A DNA stretch of 64,000 nt from Candidatus Peregrinibacteria bacterium CG11_big_fil_rev_8_21_14_0_20_49_14. Lineage in GTDB: Bacteria > Patescibacteriota > Gracilibacteria > Peribacterales > Peribacteraceae. Of the stretch, positions 9,201 to 16,513 are shown one piece after another. The notes under the pieces were generated by a model. The model was not told where the DNA came from. It did no database searches and worked only from the letters and a program-made list of their open reading frames with translations. The stretch covers positions 107,637 to 171,636 of the forward strand of contig PCVP01000010.1 of assembly GCA_002787035.1 (NCBI GenBank), read 5' to 3'. Position 1 is the first letter of the stretch; the number at the start of each line of letters is the position of its first letter. Both the position numbers and the translations under genes were made by a program.

Positions 9201-9731
9201 TCCTCCTGCGCGACCGAAATGCAGTACCACACGAGCAATGGCACGAATATCCAAACAGCCACGCTCATAGAAACGCTCGTCTTCAATGGCTATTGCAGCG
9301 TGTTTCAGGTAATCGGGAATACGATCTGCGGGAATGTATGTGCGATCCTGTTCATTAAAGAGCCTGTACAGCTCCACACCATTGCGATCCACTATCACCG
9401 TACTCTGCGAAGCAATAAGACTTCTGGGATCTTGGATATCGGGAAGCGTGAGCCACAAAAAAATGAGATATAGCAAAAGAAGTGAGGCAACTGCTCCTCC
9501 GCCTTGCAGTGCGAGCAGCACCCACCCCGTACCGTCGGTCGGTCGGTTTTCCAGCACATTTTTGCACACATGAAAACATGATTTGCCGAGAGACATACTG
9601 CGAGACAGCATGCTCCTTACTCCGGGAACAGAAGCTCTGGGCACGGCAATATAGCCACGTTTTCGTGATCCGGTGCGCTTGCGACGAGATGCTCCGTAGA
9701 GTCTGCGCTGATGGAAAGAGGAAGGCACCAT
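6225..9731 (-). CDS. Class A penicillin-binding protein with C-terminal Ig-like domains
   Basis: Bifunctional peptidoglycan synthase. Numbering below is from the alternative upstream ATG at 9764. A basic cytoplasmic tail (to about 78) and one TM helix (about 81-107) precede a GT51 glycosyltransferase with catalytic Glu in 'EDERFYERG' (E161), 'GGSTLTRQLARN' and 'RKLKEFMLGCQMERRFTKDELLELYLN'. The transpeptidase has S481-S-F-K484, S534-R-N536 and K675-T-G677. Residues from about 880 to the end look like two or three Ig-like modules, unusual for bacterial PBPs and perhaps cell-wall or surface binding. At about 1170 residues it is long for the family. I prefer the ATG at 9731 because TAGCCT ends 7 nt upstream of it; this choice is uncertain. 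Confidence 0.9.
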   Translation of the reverse strand: MVPSSFHQRRLYGASRRKRTGSRKRGYIAVPRASVPGVRSMLSRSMSLGKSCFHVCKNVLENRPTDGTGWVLLALQGGGAVASLLLLYLIFLWLTLPDIQDPRSLIASQSTVIVDRNGVELYRLFNEQDRTYIPADRIPDYLKHAAIAIEDERFYERGCLDIRAIARVVLHFGRAGGGSTLTRQLARNALNLQNENVYSRKLKEFMLGCQMERRFTKDELLELYLNWIPFGSNAYGVEQASKAYFGISAEELTLGQAAVLASLPQRPTYYSPYGTHVHTRVSEQVQEDVLAGRITKASEIDDNDVSIGLLGAVIGSGATTVYVGGRTDQVLQNMQEQGLITEQEHLVALETLESMTFQPSREDIRAPHFVLWVRDQVENMFAGTSEEGLLEQGGLRIETTLDWELQQIAEEVVAFHREDILNRFGAQNLAMVSVDVDTREILTYVGNMDYGDTEHGGKIDMVHAPRQPGSSFKPFVYAAAFLRGYTPATVLYDVPTKIGDDEPQNFDGKFMGPLTIRYALGASRNIPAAKAFFLGGGEESILALVSNMGADTPHRRRQELANERADGFDYGWPLALGAAETPLYEMVQAFSTFAGAGVYKPLIAIHKITDKHGNLLFESQQEKKEVLDPRIAYQITSILSDEQARPEAYWKSQLTVPGYETAAKTGTSNKCLERDEKSGNCKLLKPDNAWLLGYTPELVTGVWAGNADSSAMFDRGGGLNTASPVWKDFMVRAHRKIQSPKTKFTVPDDIVRPQISLLSGQFPTECTPVNSRRSDVFLRENSPKLQDPACKQLTIDKVTRLLASDSCPKEAQESGSFLVATSIMPGRWPDWEEGVQKWVKGQMELWYASPNHSGAIIPLPVAPTEVCDISLTPGRAQKPEVSILFPPEGGTATYPSFKPRVRYEVGSGISEVLYHVDGKRIRQETDAPFFESAMRMPRSIKESGMHEFSVTLTDEYFNTVKDTVHFRFDEDSMGPAVNITAPRDGISVPEGAEITVQADARDVNGAIKYVQFYLDDVLLTTKPSVPYEFSYTLKAAPGVHILRAEAEDMAKNIATDEIRIVVGDEGGSTEPVLLSPPRSMELIQVGDIVDIRVFTPPVDLLSPANLKVIVRSDKGQDEALLLDISDGAGTFVRPWKAHAPGYFSILLVSENPDGTEKEWDAVGVFEVR

Positions 9732-9810
9732 TGGAGAGAGGCTAGAGTTTACGTGTGCAACCATGCAACTGCAACGTGCATACTCGTCGGAGTTATGCTA
9801 TACTTGTGCG

Positions 9811-10152
9811 ATGTTGCCTACCATAGTATCCGCCGTACTGACACTCCTCGCTCCGAAGGCATACGCGGCACAGCTGGCTACGGGCCAGTTTGGCATAGAG
9901 CAAAGCGCAGGAACGCTTACTATCAGCATTATTGTCAGCAACGTTTTAAGTGTTGCACAGGACACCATTGTCCCGGTATGTACTGCCATTTTTATAGCAG
10001 GTGCATTCTTCTTTACTGTCTCAGCAGGTGACGAACAGCGTAAATCTCTGGGAAAAGATTTGATGATAGGCGCACTCATAGGCATCGCGGTTGTTGTGGG
10101 CGTACGACAGATATTGAATATGGCTTACTTCTTCCTCTACGGGTCGAACTAA
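9811..10152 (+). CDS. Small two-TM secreted protein, VirB2/TrbC-pilin-like
   Basis: 113 residues: a signal peptide (MLPTIVSAVLTLLAPKAYAAQ, AYA-A cleavage site), then two hydrophobic helices (about 50-71 and 83-103) joined by a short basic loop (DEQRKSLGKD). This is the layout of VirB2/TrbC major pilins and of similar small membrane proteins common in CPR genomes. No other type IV secretion gene is nearby, so a pilus role is not shown. The start ATG is fixed by TATACT (9799-9804, extended TGC) with a 6-nt gap. It is divergent from the PBP gene, and their promoters share about 80 bp. Confidence 0.6.
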   Translation: MLPTIVSAVLTLLAPKAYAAQLATGQFGIEQSAGTLTISIIVSNVLSVAQDTIVPVCTAIFIAGAFFFTVSAGDEQRKSLGKDLMIGALIGIAVVVGVRQILNMAYFFLYGSN

Positions 10153-10205
10153 CATCAGCCACTTTTTTCTTACACCAAGGCTTGCCTCACTTTACACTGT
10201 ACGCA

Positions 10206-10826
10206 ATGAAAGATCAGCAGTCCCCATCTGGCGTCATAGAAAGACTGGAGGCAGCGGAGCAACTCAAGCTTGCCGGAGCGTACGAACAAGCGCTTCTTAT
10301 TTTGGAAGGACTGCTTGTGGAAGATCCCGAAAACGTATCTGCTCTTGAGGAAGTGGCGGACAACGAACTGAGTTTGGAACGATATTCCAGAGCGGAAACG
10401 GCAGCCGAACAAGCAATAGCGTTGGATGTCGAAAGTTACACGGGGCACTACATACTCGGGTTCCTTCGCTCACAAGAAGAGGACTGGGAAAAGGCACTCG
10501 TGCACATGCAAAAGGCAAACAAATTAAAAGCGAATAATGCCGAAATTCTGCGTTGTTTGGGCTGGGCACTCTTTAATGGCGGTCAGCGCGCACAGGGAAT
10601 AGTAACGCTGGAGCGCTCATTGAATTTGGATGACGAAAACCCTCTCGCACTGTGCGATCTTGGCGTCGCATATCTGCAAACTCGCAACACTGCAAAAGCG
10701 AAAACATTGTTTGGTCGCGCGTTGGAACTTGATCCTGAAAATGAAAGAGCACACGAGTGCGTACAGGCCGTGACACGCATGGAAGAAATGATAATTGAAA
10801 AGCAGAGCTCGAAGAGTCACGCATAG
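10206..10826 (+). CDS. Tetratricopeptide repeat protein
   Basis: About 206 residues made almost entirely of TPR units (for example EQLKLAGAYEQALLILEGLLVEDPEN, ENPLALCDLGVAYLQTRNTAKAKTLFGRALELDPEN), about five repeats, with no signal peptide or TM helix. It is probably a cytoplasmic protein-protein scaffold; the partner is unknown. TACACT (10193-10198) ends 7 nt before the ATG, so a leaderless mRNA is likely even though the upstream gene is only 53 bp away. FtsX follows on the same strand, with its own -10. Confidence 0.85.
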   Translation: MKDQQSPSGVIERLEAAEQLKLAGAYEQALLILEGLLVEDPENVSALEEVADNELSLERYSRAETAAEQAIALDVESYTGHYILGFLRSQEEDWEKALVHMQKANKLKANNAEILRCLGWALFNGGQRAQGIVTLERSLNLDDENPLALCDLGVAYLQTRNTAKAKTLFGRALELDPENERAHECVQAVTRMEEMIIEKQSSKSHA

Positions 10827-10859
10827 CCTCGGAGTCCGTGCTGCAGTATACTGCGCGTT

Positions 10860-11834
10860 GTGCGTACGTTGGATTCAGACATATCTGTGGTGCTTGGTCG
10901 AGGCATCAGAAGAGGCATTACGACACTCCTGCGCGAGCGGGAATGGGGCACGTCACTCGGTGCGCTGTTCGGCGTATTCGTGTTGGTACAGTTACTCTTG
11001 GTTATTTTGGTCGGCGCGCAGGGGGTACAATTGCTCCTGAAAGAACGAACGGATTTACGACTGGAAGTACGCCAGAGAGCTCCCGCGCAAGACGTGCAGG
11101 AATTCTTCTCTTTCTTGCAACAACAGGAATACGTGCAAGATGCGGCATTCATTACAAAGGAGCAGGCATACGAACGGGCACGCGTGCACGACCCGGAACT
11201 CATAGCCTTTGTGGAGGAATTCGGTATGGGAAATCCGTTCCCCGATACGGTGAGTGTCACTCTGCGTTCACTGGATGACTACCCCGTATTCAGAAGTTTC
11301 ATAGAACAACCGGAATGGAAGAATGTCATGAATCCTTCGTTTCTTTCGGAAGTAACAGACCAGGAGAAGCAGGTGTATGAGCTGCTGCGATTCACCCATG
11401 CAGGCAAAGCTCTTACCGCCATTATTTTGGCAGTGGTGGGAGCAATACTGCTCTTTATTACCACCGAACTCGTACGGCGACGCGTATTGGGGCGCTCGAA
11501 CGAGGTACTGGTGGAAAAACTGGTGGGATCTTCCCCTCTTGCAATGTTCGTACCATTTGCAACCGAAGCATGCATTCTGCTGCTGCTCGCCATTGTCATC
11601 AGCATGATGGTAAGCATCGCACTCATTGTGGTATTCCCTCTGCTGGTACCCGCTCTGAAATCGGACGGTGCGCTCTCTGCGCTGGGCACACATATTGCTC
11701 CGCTTATTCGCACCACATTGCCCGCGTACTTCTTCTTGGAAATAGTGTGTATCCCCCTCATGGCCTCCGTAGGAACATGGCTTGGTATGCATCATGAGCT
11801 GCAAGCACGAACACTCTCTCTCCACGCCCACTGA
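10860..11834 (+). CDS. ftsX: Cell division ABC-transporter permease subunit FtsX
   Basis: FtsX with FtsE activates septal or lateral peptidoglycan hydrolases. The topology fits: TM1 at about 40-60 (LGALFGVFVLVQLLLVILVG), an extracytoplasmic domain (about 65-165, with 'DLRLEVRQRAPAQDVQEFFSFLQQQEYVQDAAFITKEQAYE'), and three C-terminal TM helices including 'LTAIILAVVGAILLFITTELVRRRVLGRSNEVLVEKLVGSS'. The 324-aa length is normal. The start is GTG at 10860, with TATACT (10847-10852) 7 nt upstream. No ftsE is adjacent in this window, which is unusual. recO begins 1 bp after the stop and is probably translationally coupled. Confidence 0.85.
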   Translation: MRTLDSDISVVLGRGIRRGITTLLREREWGTSLGALFGVFVLVQLLLVILVGAQGVQLLLKERTDLRLEVRQRAPAQDVQEFFSFLQQQEYVQDAAFITKEQAYERARVHDPELIAFVEEFGMGNPFPDTVSVTLRSLDDYPVFRSFIEQPEWKNVMNPSFLSEVTDQEKQVYELLRFTHAGKALTAIILAVVGAILLFITTELVRRRVLGRSNEVLVEKLVGSSPLAMFVPFATEACILLLLAIVISMMVSIALIVVFPLLVPALKSDGALSALGTHIAPLIRTTLPAYFFLEIVCIPLMASVGTWLGMHHELQARTLSLHAH

Positions 11835-11835
11835 T

Positions 11836-12492
11836 ATGGGACACACAGCCGAGTATCACAGTATCGTCTTAAAAACGTACGACGTGGGAGAAGCAGATCG
11901 CTTCTGTATAGTGCTGACGCGCGAACGAGGGAAAATAGCTGCCCGCGCACGCGGGGTGCGCAAGCCAAAAAGCAGAATGGGAGGGAGTATTCTCCCCCTG
12001 CAGGAAAGTATGCTTTCTATGCACGAAAGCAGCAGCGGACTGAGCATCAGTGGCGTGAGCCATATGCAAGATCACGCTTCCGCCCTGTCGCTACCGACGT
12101 TTCTGCACGCACAACAGGCAACCGAGCTCCTGCTCTCCGTTCTGGAAGATGATCATCCCGTACCGGACATATTTGAACTGATGCGGCAATTTTTAACCGC
12201 ATGCAGAACGGAGGAAACCGTTCAGAGCCTGCCGTTTACGGTACGTATTTTACAAACCATGGGCATACTGCCGACGCAGAACTCTCATCAGATTTTTACG
12301 CATCTTTCCATGCCGGAAAGAGAGCTTATAGAAACATGTGCGCAACATGATTGGCATACGGCACACCTGCCGCATGAAAACAGCAGGCATCTGCAAGCAC
12401 TGTGCAACCGTATCTTGGAGCAACAAACCAATTGGAAAATGAAAGCAGGATCTGTGGCAAGTTCCATGCTGCTTGCGAATTATGGCGCTTAG
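11836..12492 (+). CDS. recO: DNA repair protein RecO
   Basis: RecO mediates loading of RecA onto SSB-coated ssDNA. The N-terminal OB fold is recognisable (EYHSIVLKTYDVGEADRFCIVLTRERGKIAARARGVRKPKSRMGGSILPLQ), followed by a helical C-terminal region. At 218 aa it is slightly short, and the usual zinc-finger cysteines of the C-terminal half are not evident. The start is the ATG one base after the ftsX stop. The stop codon TAG (12490-12492) is formed at the junction with the mobile element: TA from the target site and G from the element's first base. Confidence 0.85.
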   Translation: MGHTAEYHSIVLKTYDVGEADRFCIVLTRERGKIAARARGVRKPKSRMGGSILPLQESMLSMHESSSGLSISGVSHMQDHASALSLPTFLHAQQATELLLSVLEDDHPVPDIFELMRQFLTACRTEETVQSLPFTVRILQTMGILPTQNSHQIFTHLSMPERELIETCAQHDWHTAHLPHENSRHLQALCNRILEQQTNWKMKAGSVASSMLLANYGA

Positions 12493-12648
12493 AGCCTGTT
12501 CAAGATCTGCTTTGATGGCGAAAATGACGCATTCCGTCGTGAGGCGATGCTGCGGAAGCCAAAACGTATCGAGATACGGTTTGGCTGAGCAGCAAGCCGC
12601 AACAGGAATGCGGCATTTGCAGCCCGAATTGAGATCTTGAACAGGCGC
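12492..12648. mobile_element. 157-bp MITE-like palindromic element
   Basis: Terminal inverted repeats of 17 bp (GAGCCTGTTCAAGATCT at the left; GCGCCTGTTCAAGATCT on the reverse of the right end; one mismatch) are flanked by the direct repeat TTA (12489-12491 and 12649-12651). Nearly the whole element is an imperfect palindrome with a central hairpin around AGCCAAAACGTATC / GATACGGTTTGGCT. It encodes no protein. The termini and the 3-bp TNA duplication resemble IS5/IS1031-type elements; the family assignment is inference. It separates convergent recO and the vanW gene without damaging either. Confidence 0.75.
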
Positions 12649-13998
12649 TTAGCGCGGACGGCGCCAGCGGGTCATCCAACTATCCGGCCGACCGCTCGGT
12701 GTACTTTCTACCTGTTGGGTTACTTCCGATTCTTCCGAAACAGCTTCTTCTTTGGGCTGAGAAGGCAGTTCGGATTCAGTCACTCCGATTTGAGTGAAAC
12801 GAGGACGAGCTTCGTAAAGAGAGTACGTTTGCTCCAGCTCCTCCTCTCCGCCCTTACGCAGAACACGAAGCCAGCCTGCCCGTAGTCCCGGAACGCGCTC
12901 TCCCACCTTCCGAGAGGTTCCCGGCGGAATATCCGTGGTGTACTCCACCTTGTCTGCGGGAACAGAGCGTTTATCCCAAACATACGGTCCTATGACCTCC
13001 GCATCTCGCGCATCTCGCGTACCGTAATAAATGAAGTATGCGCGACCGTCATCCGCGTAGGTTTGAATGAGCAAATCTCCGGGACTATCGTTGAGAAACT
13101 GTACATCTTTGTATGGCGGATAAATGGTGGCATCCGTTCCTTCGGGGAAGTAGTAACGAACGCTGTAGCTGTGGTTGATTCTTTTCGTTATGGGAAATCC
13201 GTACTCCCATACTCCTCTGTATGCGGTCGTACTCACCTGACACAATCCGCCTCCGTAATCGGGCAATGTTTTATCCCCCTGTATGACAAGCTCCTTCTTA
13301 TAACCCGTCGATGCGTTTACCGGACCCAAGACTTCATTGAAAGAAAACAACGAACCCTGCGGAATAATATGACCGTTAAACTTCTCCAGTCCCGTTGCGA
13401 TATTGTGCTGTCTGGATGCGGGAGATCCTCTGTAATCGGATTCTCCGACAGCAACAACCTCTCGAATACCTCTCTGGGATAACTCCGTATCTTGAATGTT
13501 GAGCTGAGGCTGTATTTCGGTGACAGGGAGTGAAATATCCGTAATGCCAAGTCGCATAGCCTCTACCACCAGATTTGCCGCCTCCGCCAAATCGACATGC
13601 CTGCCGAGTAAGCCGACACCTTCAAATACCACGGCATCTCCTTCTTTACGTATGGTCACTGCACCGGGATCACGATTGAGAACACCGGCGATATTTCTGT
13701 CGATAGTTGCCTGAATGGCACCCTTATCCCACGCAGAAAAACTGCTGTGACTCACACCATCCGGAAGAGGCGGGATGGTATTGCCGTCTATGCGGAGCGA
13801 TGCGGGAGGCAAAAAATATTCACCGTTATACGTCCAATGCTCTTCTGCATAACGCCAAGCCGGATAATCATCGGGATCTAACTCAAACAGAAAATGTTCG
13901 TACCGGATTGTAAGAGGAGCATACGCCGCATGCGCATCGTGCGGTGCCGCAAGAAAAAGCACGAACGCCAAACCGAGTATCGATACCCTAACGTTCAT
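12649..13998 (-). CDS. VanW family protein (exported)
   Basis: Secreted or anchored VanW-domain protein of unknown biochemical role, found in Gram-positive and CPR cell envelopes. It has a signal peptide (MNVRVSILGLAFVLFLAAPHDAHA-A), an N-terminal peptidoglycan-binding-like region (about 25-170), and the VanW core with 'SDYRGSPASRQHNIATGLEKFNGHIIPQGSLFSFNEVLGPVNASTGYKKELVIQGDKTLPDYGGGLCQVSTTAYRGVWEYGFPITKRINHSY', including the conserved GGGLCQVSTTLY-type motif. A G5-like segment (about 340-400) follows, then a low-complexity tail ending RWRRPR. The ATG at 13998 overlaps the end of the RNase H gene by 11 bp, so both lie in one operon. Its TAA is supplied by the right-hand target-site duplication of the element. 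Confidence 0.85.
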   Translation of the reverse strand: MNVRVSILGLAFVLFLAAPHDAHAAYAPLTIRYEHFLFELDPDDYPAWRYAEEHWTYNGEYFLPPASLRIDGNTIPPLPDGVSHSSFSAWDKGAIQATIDRNIAGVLNRDPGAVTIRKEGDAVVFEGVGLLGRHVDLAEAANLVVEAMRLGITDISLPVTEIQPQLNIQDTELSQRGIREVVAVGESDYRGSPASRQHNIATGLEKFNGHIIPQGSLFSFNEVLGPVNASTGYKKELVIQGDKTLPDYGGGLCQVSTTAYRGVWEYGFPITKRINHSYSVRYYFPEGTDATIYPPYKDVQFLNDSPGDLLIQTYADDGRAYFIYYGTRDARDAEVIGPYVWDKRSVPADKVEYTTDIPPGTSRKVGERVPGLRAGWLRVLRKGGEEELEQTYSLYEARPRFTQIGVTESELPSQPKEEAVSEESEVTQQVESTPSGRPDSWMTRWRRPR

Positions 13999-14557
13999 AG
14001 TGGGGAGAAGGATTCGCATCCAACGCCTGATTCACCAACGCATCCGCTCGGAAGTTATCCGCTCTCGGAATGTGGATGAATCGTATGTCTTTGAAATGTG
14101 ATTTGAGATCTTGAATTTCATCGTAAAAGGGGCGGAGCGCCTCCATGCGGACTTTGTACTCTCCGTTAAGCTGTTTGACGATGAGTTCGGAATCCAGATA
14201 ACACAACAATGCATTCGGATGATACCGCTTGGCAATTTTCAGTCCTTCTATGAGAGCGCTGTACTCCGCAACATTATTGGTGGTTGTTCCTATGTACTTT
14301 GCATGCTCTCGCAGCAATACGCCCTTGGAAGGATCTTCCAGTACACACCCTATTGCCGCCCTCCCGGGATTCCCTCGTGAACCGCCATCCGTAAAGAGGT
14401 GCAATGTGCCGCCTATTGCTTCGGGAGCATCGTCCGATGATTCCTGCGCACCTTCCAGTGCACGACTCACCACATCCGCCACAAATTGCTCTCTCTCCCG
14501 CACGCGCGGAAAGAGTTCCGTAAGCTGTCGTTCGAGGGAGGCAGGGAGTCGAATCAC
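13988..14557 (-). CDS. Ribonuclease HI with N-terminal RHH-like extension
   Basis: RNase H fold that degrades the RNA strand of RNA:DNA hybrids. The acidic catalytic set is visible: D57 (FTDGGSRGNPG), E98 (NNVAEYSALIEGL), D122 (CYLDSELIVKQL) and D172 (DNFRADALVNQALD). This is the short, 'archaeal/YpeP-like' form. The first about 36 residues (MIRLPASLERQLTELFPRVREREQFVADVVSRAL) look like a ribbon-helix-helix segment, not part of the normal RNase H. The start is GTG at 14557, with TACACT ending 6 nt before it inside the end of the upstream gene, so it has an internal leaderless promoter. Confidence 0.85.
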   Translation of the reverse strand: MIRLPASLERQLTELFPRVREREQFVADVVSRALEGAQESSDDAPEAIGGTLHLFTDGGSRGNPGRAAIGCVLEDPSKGVLLREHAKYIGTTTNNVAEYSALIEGLKIAKRYHPNALLCYLDSELIVKQLNGEYKVRMEALRPFYDEIQDLKSHFKDIRFIHIPRADNFRADALVNQALDANPSPHYER

Positions 14558-14580
14558 GACATCAGTGTAATGCAGATTCC

Positions 14581-15162
14581 TTATTTCTCACAGCCACACG
14601 AATGGTCGGTGCATCCGCATACGCCTTCGGCATCTTCCGGAAGGTCCAGTTTAAACCGTCCGTCGCGCATGTCTATCGTCGCCCCTCCAATTCTTTGCAG
14701 CGTGAGAGGCAGCGCGCACACACGTACATCCGAGCGCGACGGGCATGTGAATATTTTGGAATGCTCCTCCGGCTCTTTTGCAAATTCCAAACAAAATCCG
14801 CCCGCAAAATCCACGGTGACCATAAGCACTTCCCCTTCTCTATTTTCTGCGGATGCGATTTTCGCAATGCCATCCGCCGCTTCTTCGGTCACCGTAAGAA
14901 CCCACTCGCGATCCGGCTGCTGCGCAATGGCAATATTGATGTCGTCCACAAGTTCGTCGATGAGCTCATCGGTCATGCCGTGCACTTTGCAGCCGTCTTC
15001 CAGAGACTCCACACCACCGATGCTGCACGAATAACAGTGCAAGCCGTACTCCACCATAATATCCGATGCCTGCGGCGACAGTGCTATGATTTCTTGCACG
15101 GTCATGGCTCGTGATATGGCGATCTCTTTTTCTTTTGCTGGCGATACTTTCTTTCCTGACAT
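14581..15162 (-). CDS. DUF1858 domain fused to A-type Fe-S carrier (IscA/HesB-like)
   Basis: Residues about 18-80 are a DUF1858 domain (MTVQEIIALSPQASDIMVEYGLHCYSCSIGGVESLEDGCKVHGM) with the CxxC-like cysteines of that family. Residues about 97-193 are HesB/IscA-like (WVLTVTEEAADGIAKIA ... GGATIDMRDGRFKLDLPEDAEGVCGCTDHSCGCEK), with the first cysteine in 'GGFCLEF' and a C-terminal cluster CGC...CGC. A-type carriers deliver Fe-S clusters to apoproteins; the added Cys-rich domain may bind a cluster or sense redox. The ATG at 15162 lies 7 nt after TAGGAT, which is one half of a perfect palindrome (15168-15186). RNase HI and VanW genes follow. Confidence 0.75.
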   Translation of the reverse strand: MSGKKVSPAKEKEIAISRAMTVQEIIALSPQASDIMVEYGLHCYSCSIGGVESLEDGCKVHGMTDELIDELVDDINIAIAQQPDREWVLTVTEEAADGIAKIASAENREGEVLMVTVDFAGGFCLEFAKEPEEHSKIFTCPSRSDVRVCALPLTLQRIGGATIDMRDGRFKLDLPEDAEGVCGCTDHSCGCEK

Positions 15163-15167
15163 ATTGT

Positions 15168-15186
15168 GTATCCTACGGTAGGATAC
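15168..15186. promoter_or_regulatory. Perfect 9+1+9 palindrome, back-to-back promoters or operator
   Basis: GTATCCTACGGTAGGATAC lies between divergent genes. Each arm contains TAGGAT reading outward, so it could supply -10 boxes for both directions. On the minus strand TAGGAT ends 7 nt before the Fe-S carrier ATG. On the plus strand the transcript would start about 27 nt before the S41 protease ATG. It may equally be a regulator site. Confidence 0.6.
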
Positions 15187-15217
15187 AGTCTGCTCTCAAC
15201 ATTCTTTCAGCCTTTTT

Positions 15218-16513
15218 ATGCCGAAATTTCTCCGCACTTCCACTCTTATCGCACTTCCGGTCATTACGCTGTTGCTCGGCTGGCAGTTGGGTATGAGTTT
15301 TGAACAAAAGCGCTTGGAAGAATTGAACGACCAGTTGGAATTTCTGTATGCGGGAGAAGTGGGTAGCGGACAAACGCTGGATGCCCTGGAAGATGATTTG
15401 AATTTCGCACTGCTCGATGGCATATGGCGACTGCTTCAGAAAAATTACATAGATCCCGAACAGCTGAAAGTGCAACCGATGCTCTTTGGAGCTGCTGCAG
15501 GAATGGTAAATGCCGTTGGTGACCGATACACCACTTTTATGACACCCGTACGCAACGACGACTTTCAGAGAACGCTCCAGGGCAGACTGGAAGGCATCGG
15601 TGCGGAGTTGACACTGAAGGAAGGGAAAATCGTAGTGGTGGCGCCCCTTAAGGGTTCTCCGGCCATACGTGCAGGACTGCAGGCGGAAGATATTATTACA
15701 ATGGTGGATGCGGTGGATATCGCTGGCGAGAGCTTGGCGCAAGTCGTACAGCGTATTCGCGGACCACGGGGCTCTCAGGTTGTGCTGACTCTCGTACGCG
15801 AGGGTGTGGCCGAACCGTTCGATATGCCCATCGTACGAGCAGAAATTACCGTACCCAGCGCGGAGGGAGAAGTACTGGAAACAGCCAGCGGTTCTCTGGG
15901 CTACATATCTATCAATCAGTTCGGCGAAGAAACCGCACGAGAGCTGGAAGCGGTGGAAAAAGATTTTTTGAACAAGGATCTCAAAGGAATAATTTTAGAT
16001 GTACGTTTCAATGGCGGAGGCTACTTGGAAAGAGCATCCGAAATAGTGTCGCTTTTCTTAAAGCAGGGAAAGGTTGTCTCGGTCGCAAGGCGCACGGGTG
16101 AACCCGAACATCATTACGTCAACGGAAGGCCGTTGGATATGGATATCCCCATGGTCGTTCTTATAAACGAAGGGTCCGCTTCCGCATCCGAAATTCTTGC
16201 GGGTGCGCTGCAAGATGCGGGTCGGGCGACTATTATCGGAGTCCAAAGTTTCGGTAAGGGAACAGTGCAGGAAGTGTTCGAACTTCCTGGAGGAAGCAGC
16301 ATTCGTATTACCACCGCACGTTGGCTTACACCGAACGGAACGGATCTTAGTAAGCAGGGTATTACGCCCAATATCTACGTGAACCGCACGAACGAACAAA
16401 TACAGGCAGGCATAGACCCTCAGCTGGATGCAGCGAAAGAGTGGCTACTGGATGGGGAGTATCCCGCAGTAGCACCTCCCGCAGAGGCGATGGATGCACA
16501 GCCTAGTAACTAA
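15218..16513 (+). CDS. C-terminal processing peptidase (S41 family, PDZ)
   Basis: Membrane-anchored periplasmic-type serine protease. An N-terminal TM/signal anchor (about 8-24) is followed by the N-terminal helical region (TLDALEDDLNFALLDGIWRLLQKNYID), a PDZ domain (about 124-200: GIGAELTLKEGKIVVVAPLKGSPAIRAGLQAEDIITMVD) and the S41 core with the Ser-Lys dyad S322 (NEGSASASEIL) and K347 (SFGKGTVQ). Length 431 aa is typical for CtpA/CtpB. It probably trims exported proteins. Its 3' end overlaps the convergent ndk gene by 11 bp. Confidence 0.92.
   Translation: MPKFLRTSTLIALPVITLLLGWQLGMSFEQKRLEELNDQLEFLYAGEVGSGQTLDALEDDLNFALLDGIWRLLQKNYIDPEQLKVQPMLFGAAAGMVNAVGDRYTTFMTPVRNDDFQRTLQGRLEGIGAELTLKEGKIVVVAPLKGSPAIRAGLQAEDIITMVDAVDIAGESLAQVVQRIRGPRGSQVVLTLVREGVAEPFDMPIVRAEITVPSAEGEVLETASGSLGYISINQFGEETARELEAVEKDFLNKDLKGIILDVRFNGGGYLERASEIVSLFLKQGKVVSVARRTGEPEHHYVNGRPLDMDIPMVVLINEGSASASEILAGALQDAGRATIIGVQSFGKGTVQEVFELPGGSSIRITTARWLTPNGTDLSKQGITPNIYVNRTNEQIQAGIDPQLDAAKEWLLDGEYPAVAPPAEAMDAQPSN

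Noticed and set aside
9811..10152. A type IV secretion or conjugation system
   Set aside because: Only one VirB2-like small protein is present; no VirB4, VirB6, VirD4 or relaxase is found in the window.
11832..11834. TGA recoded as glycine or tryptophan (code 25 or 4)
   Set aside because: Several genes end naturally at TGA (ftsX, the GT4 gene at 49551, the deacetylase at 53020) with the next gene starting at once, so the standard stop is used.
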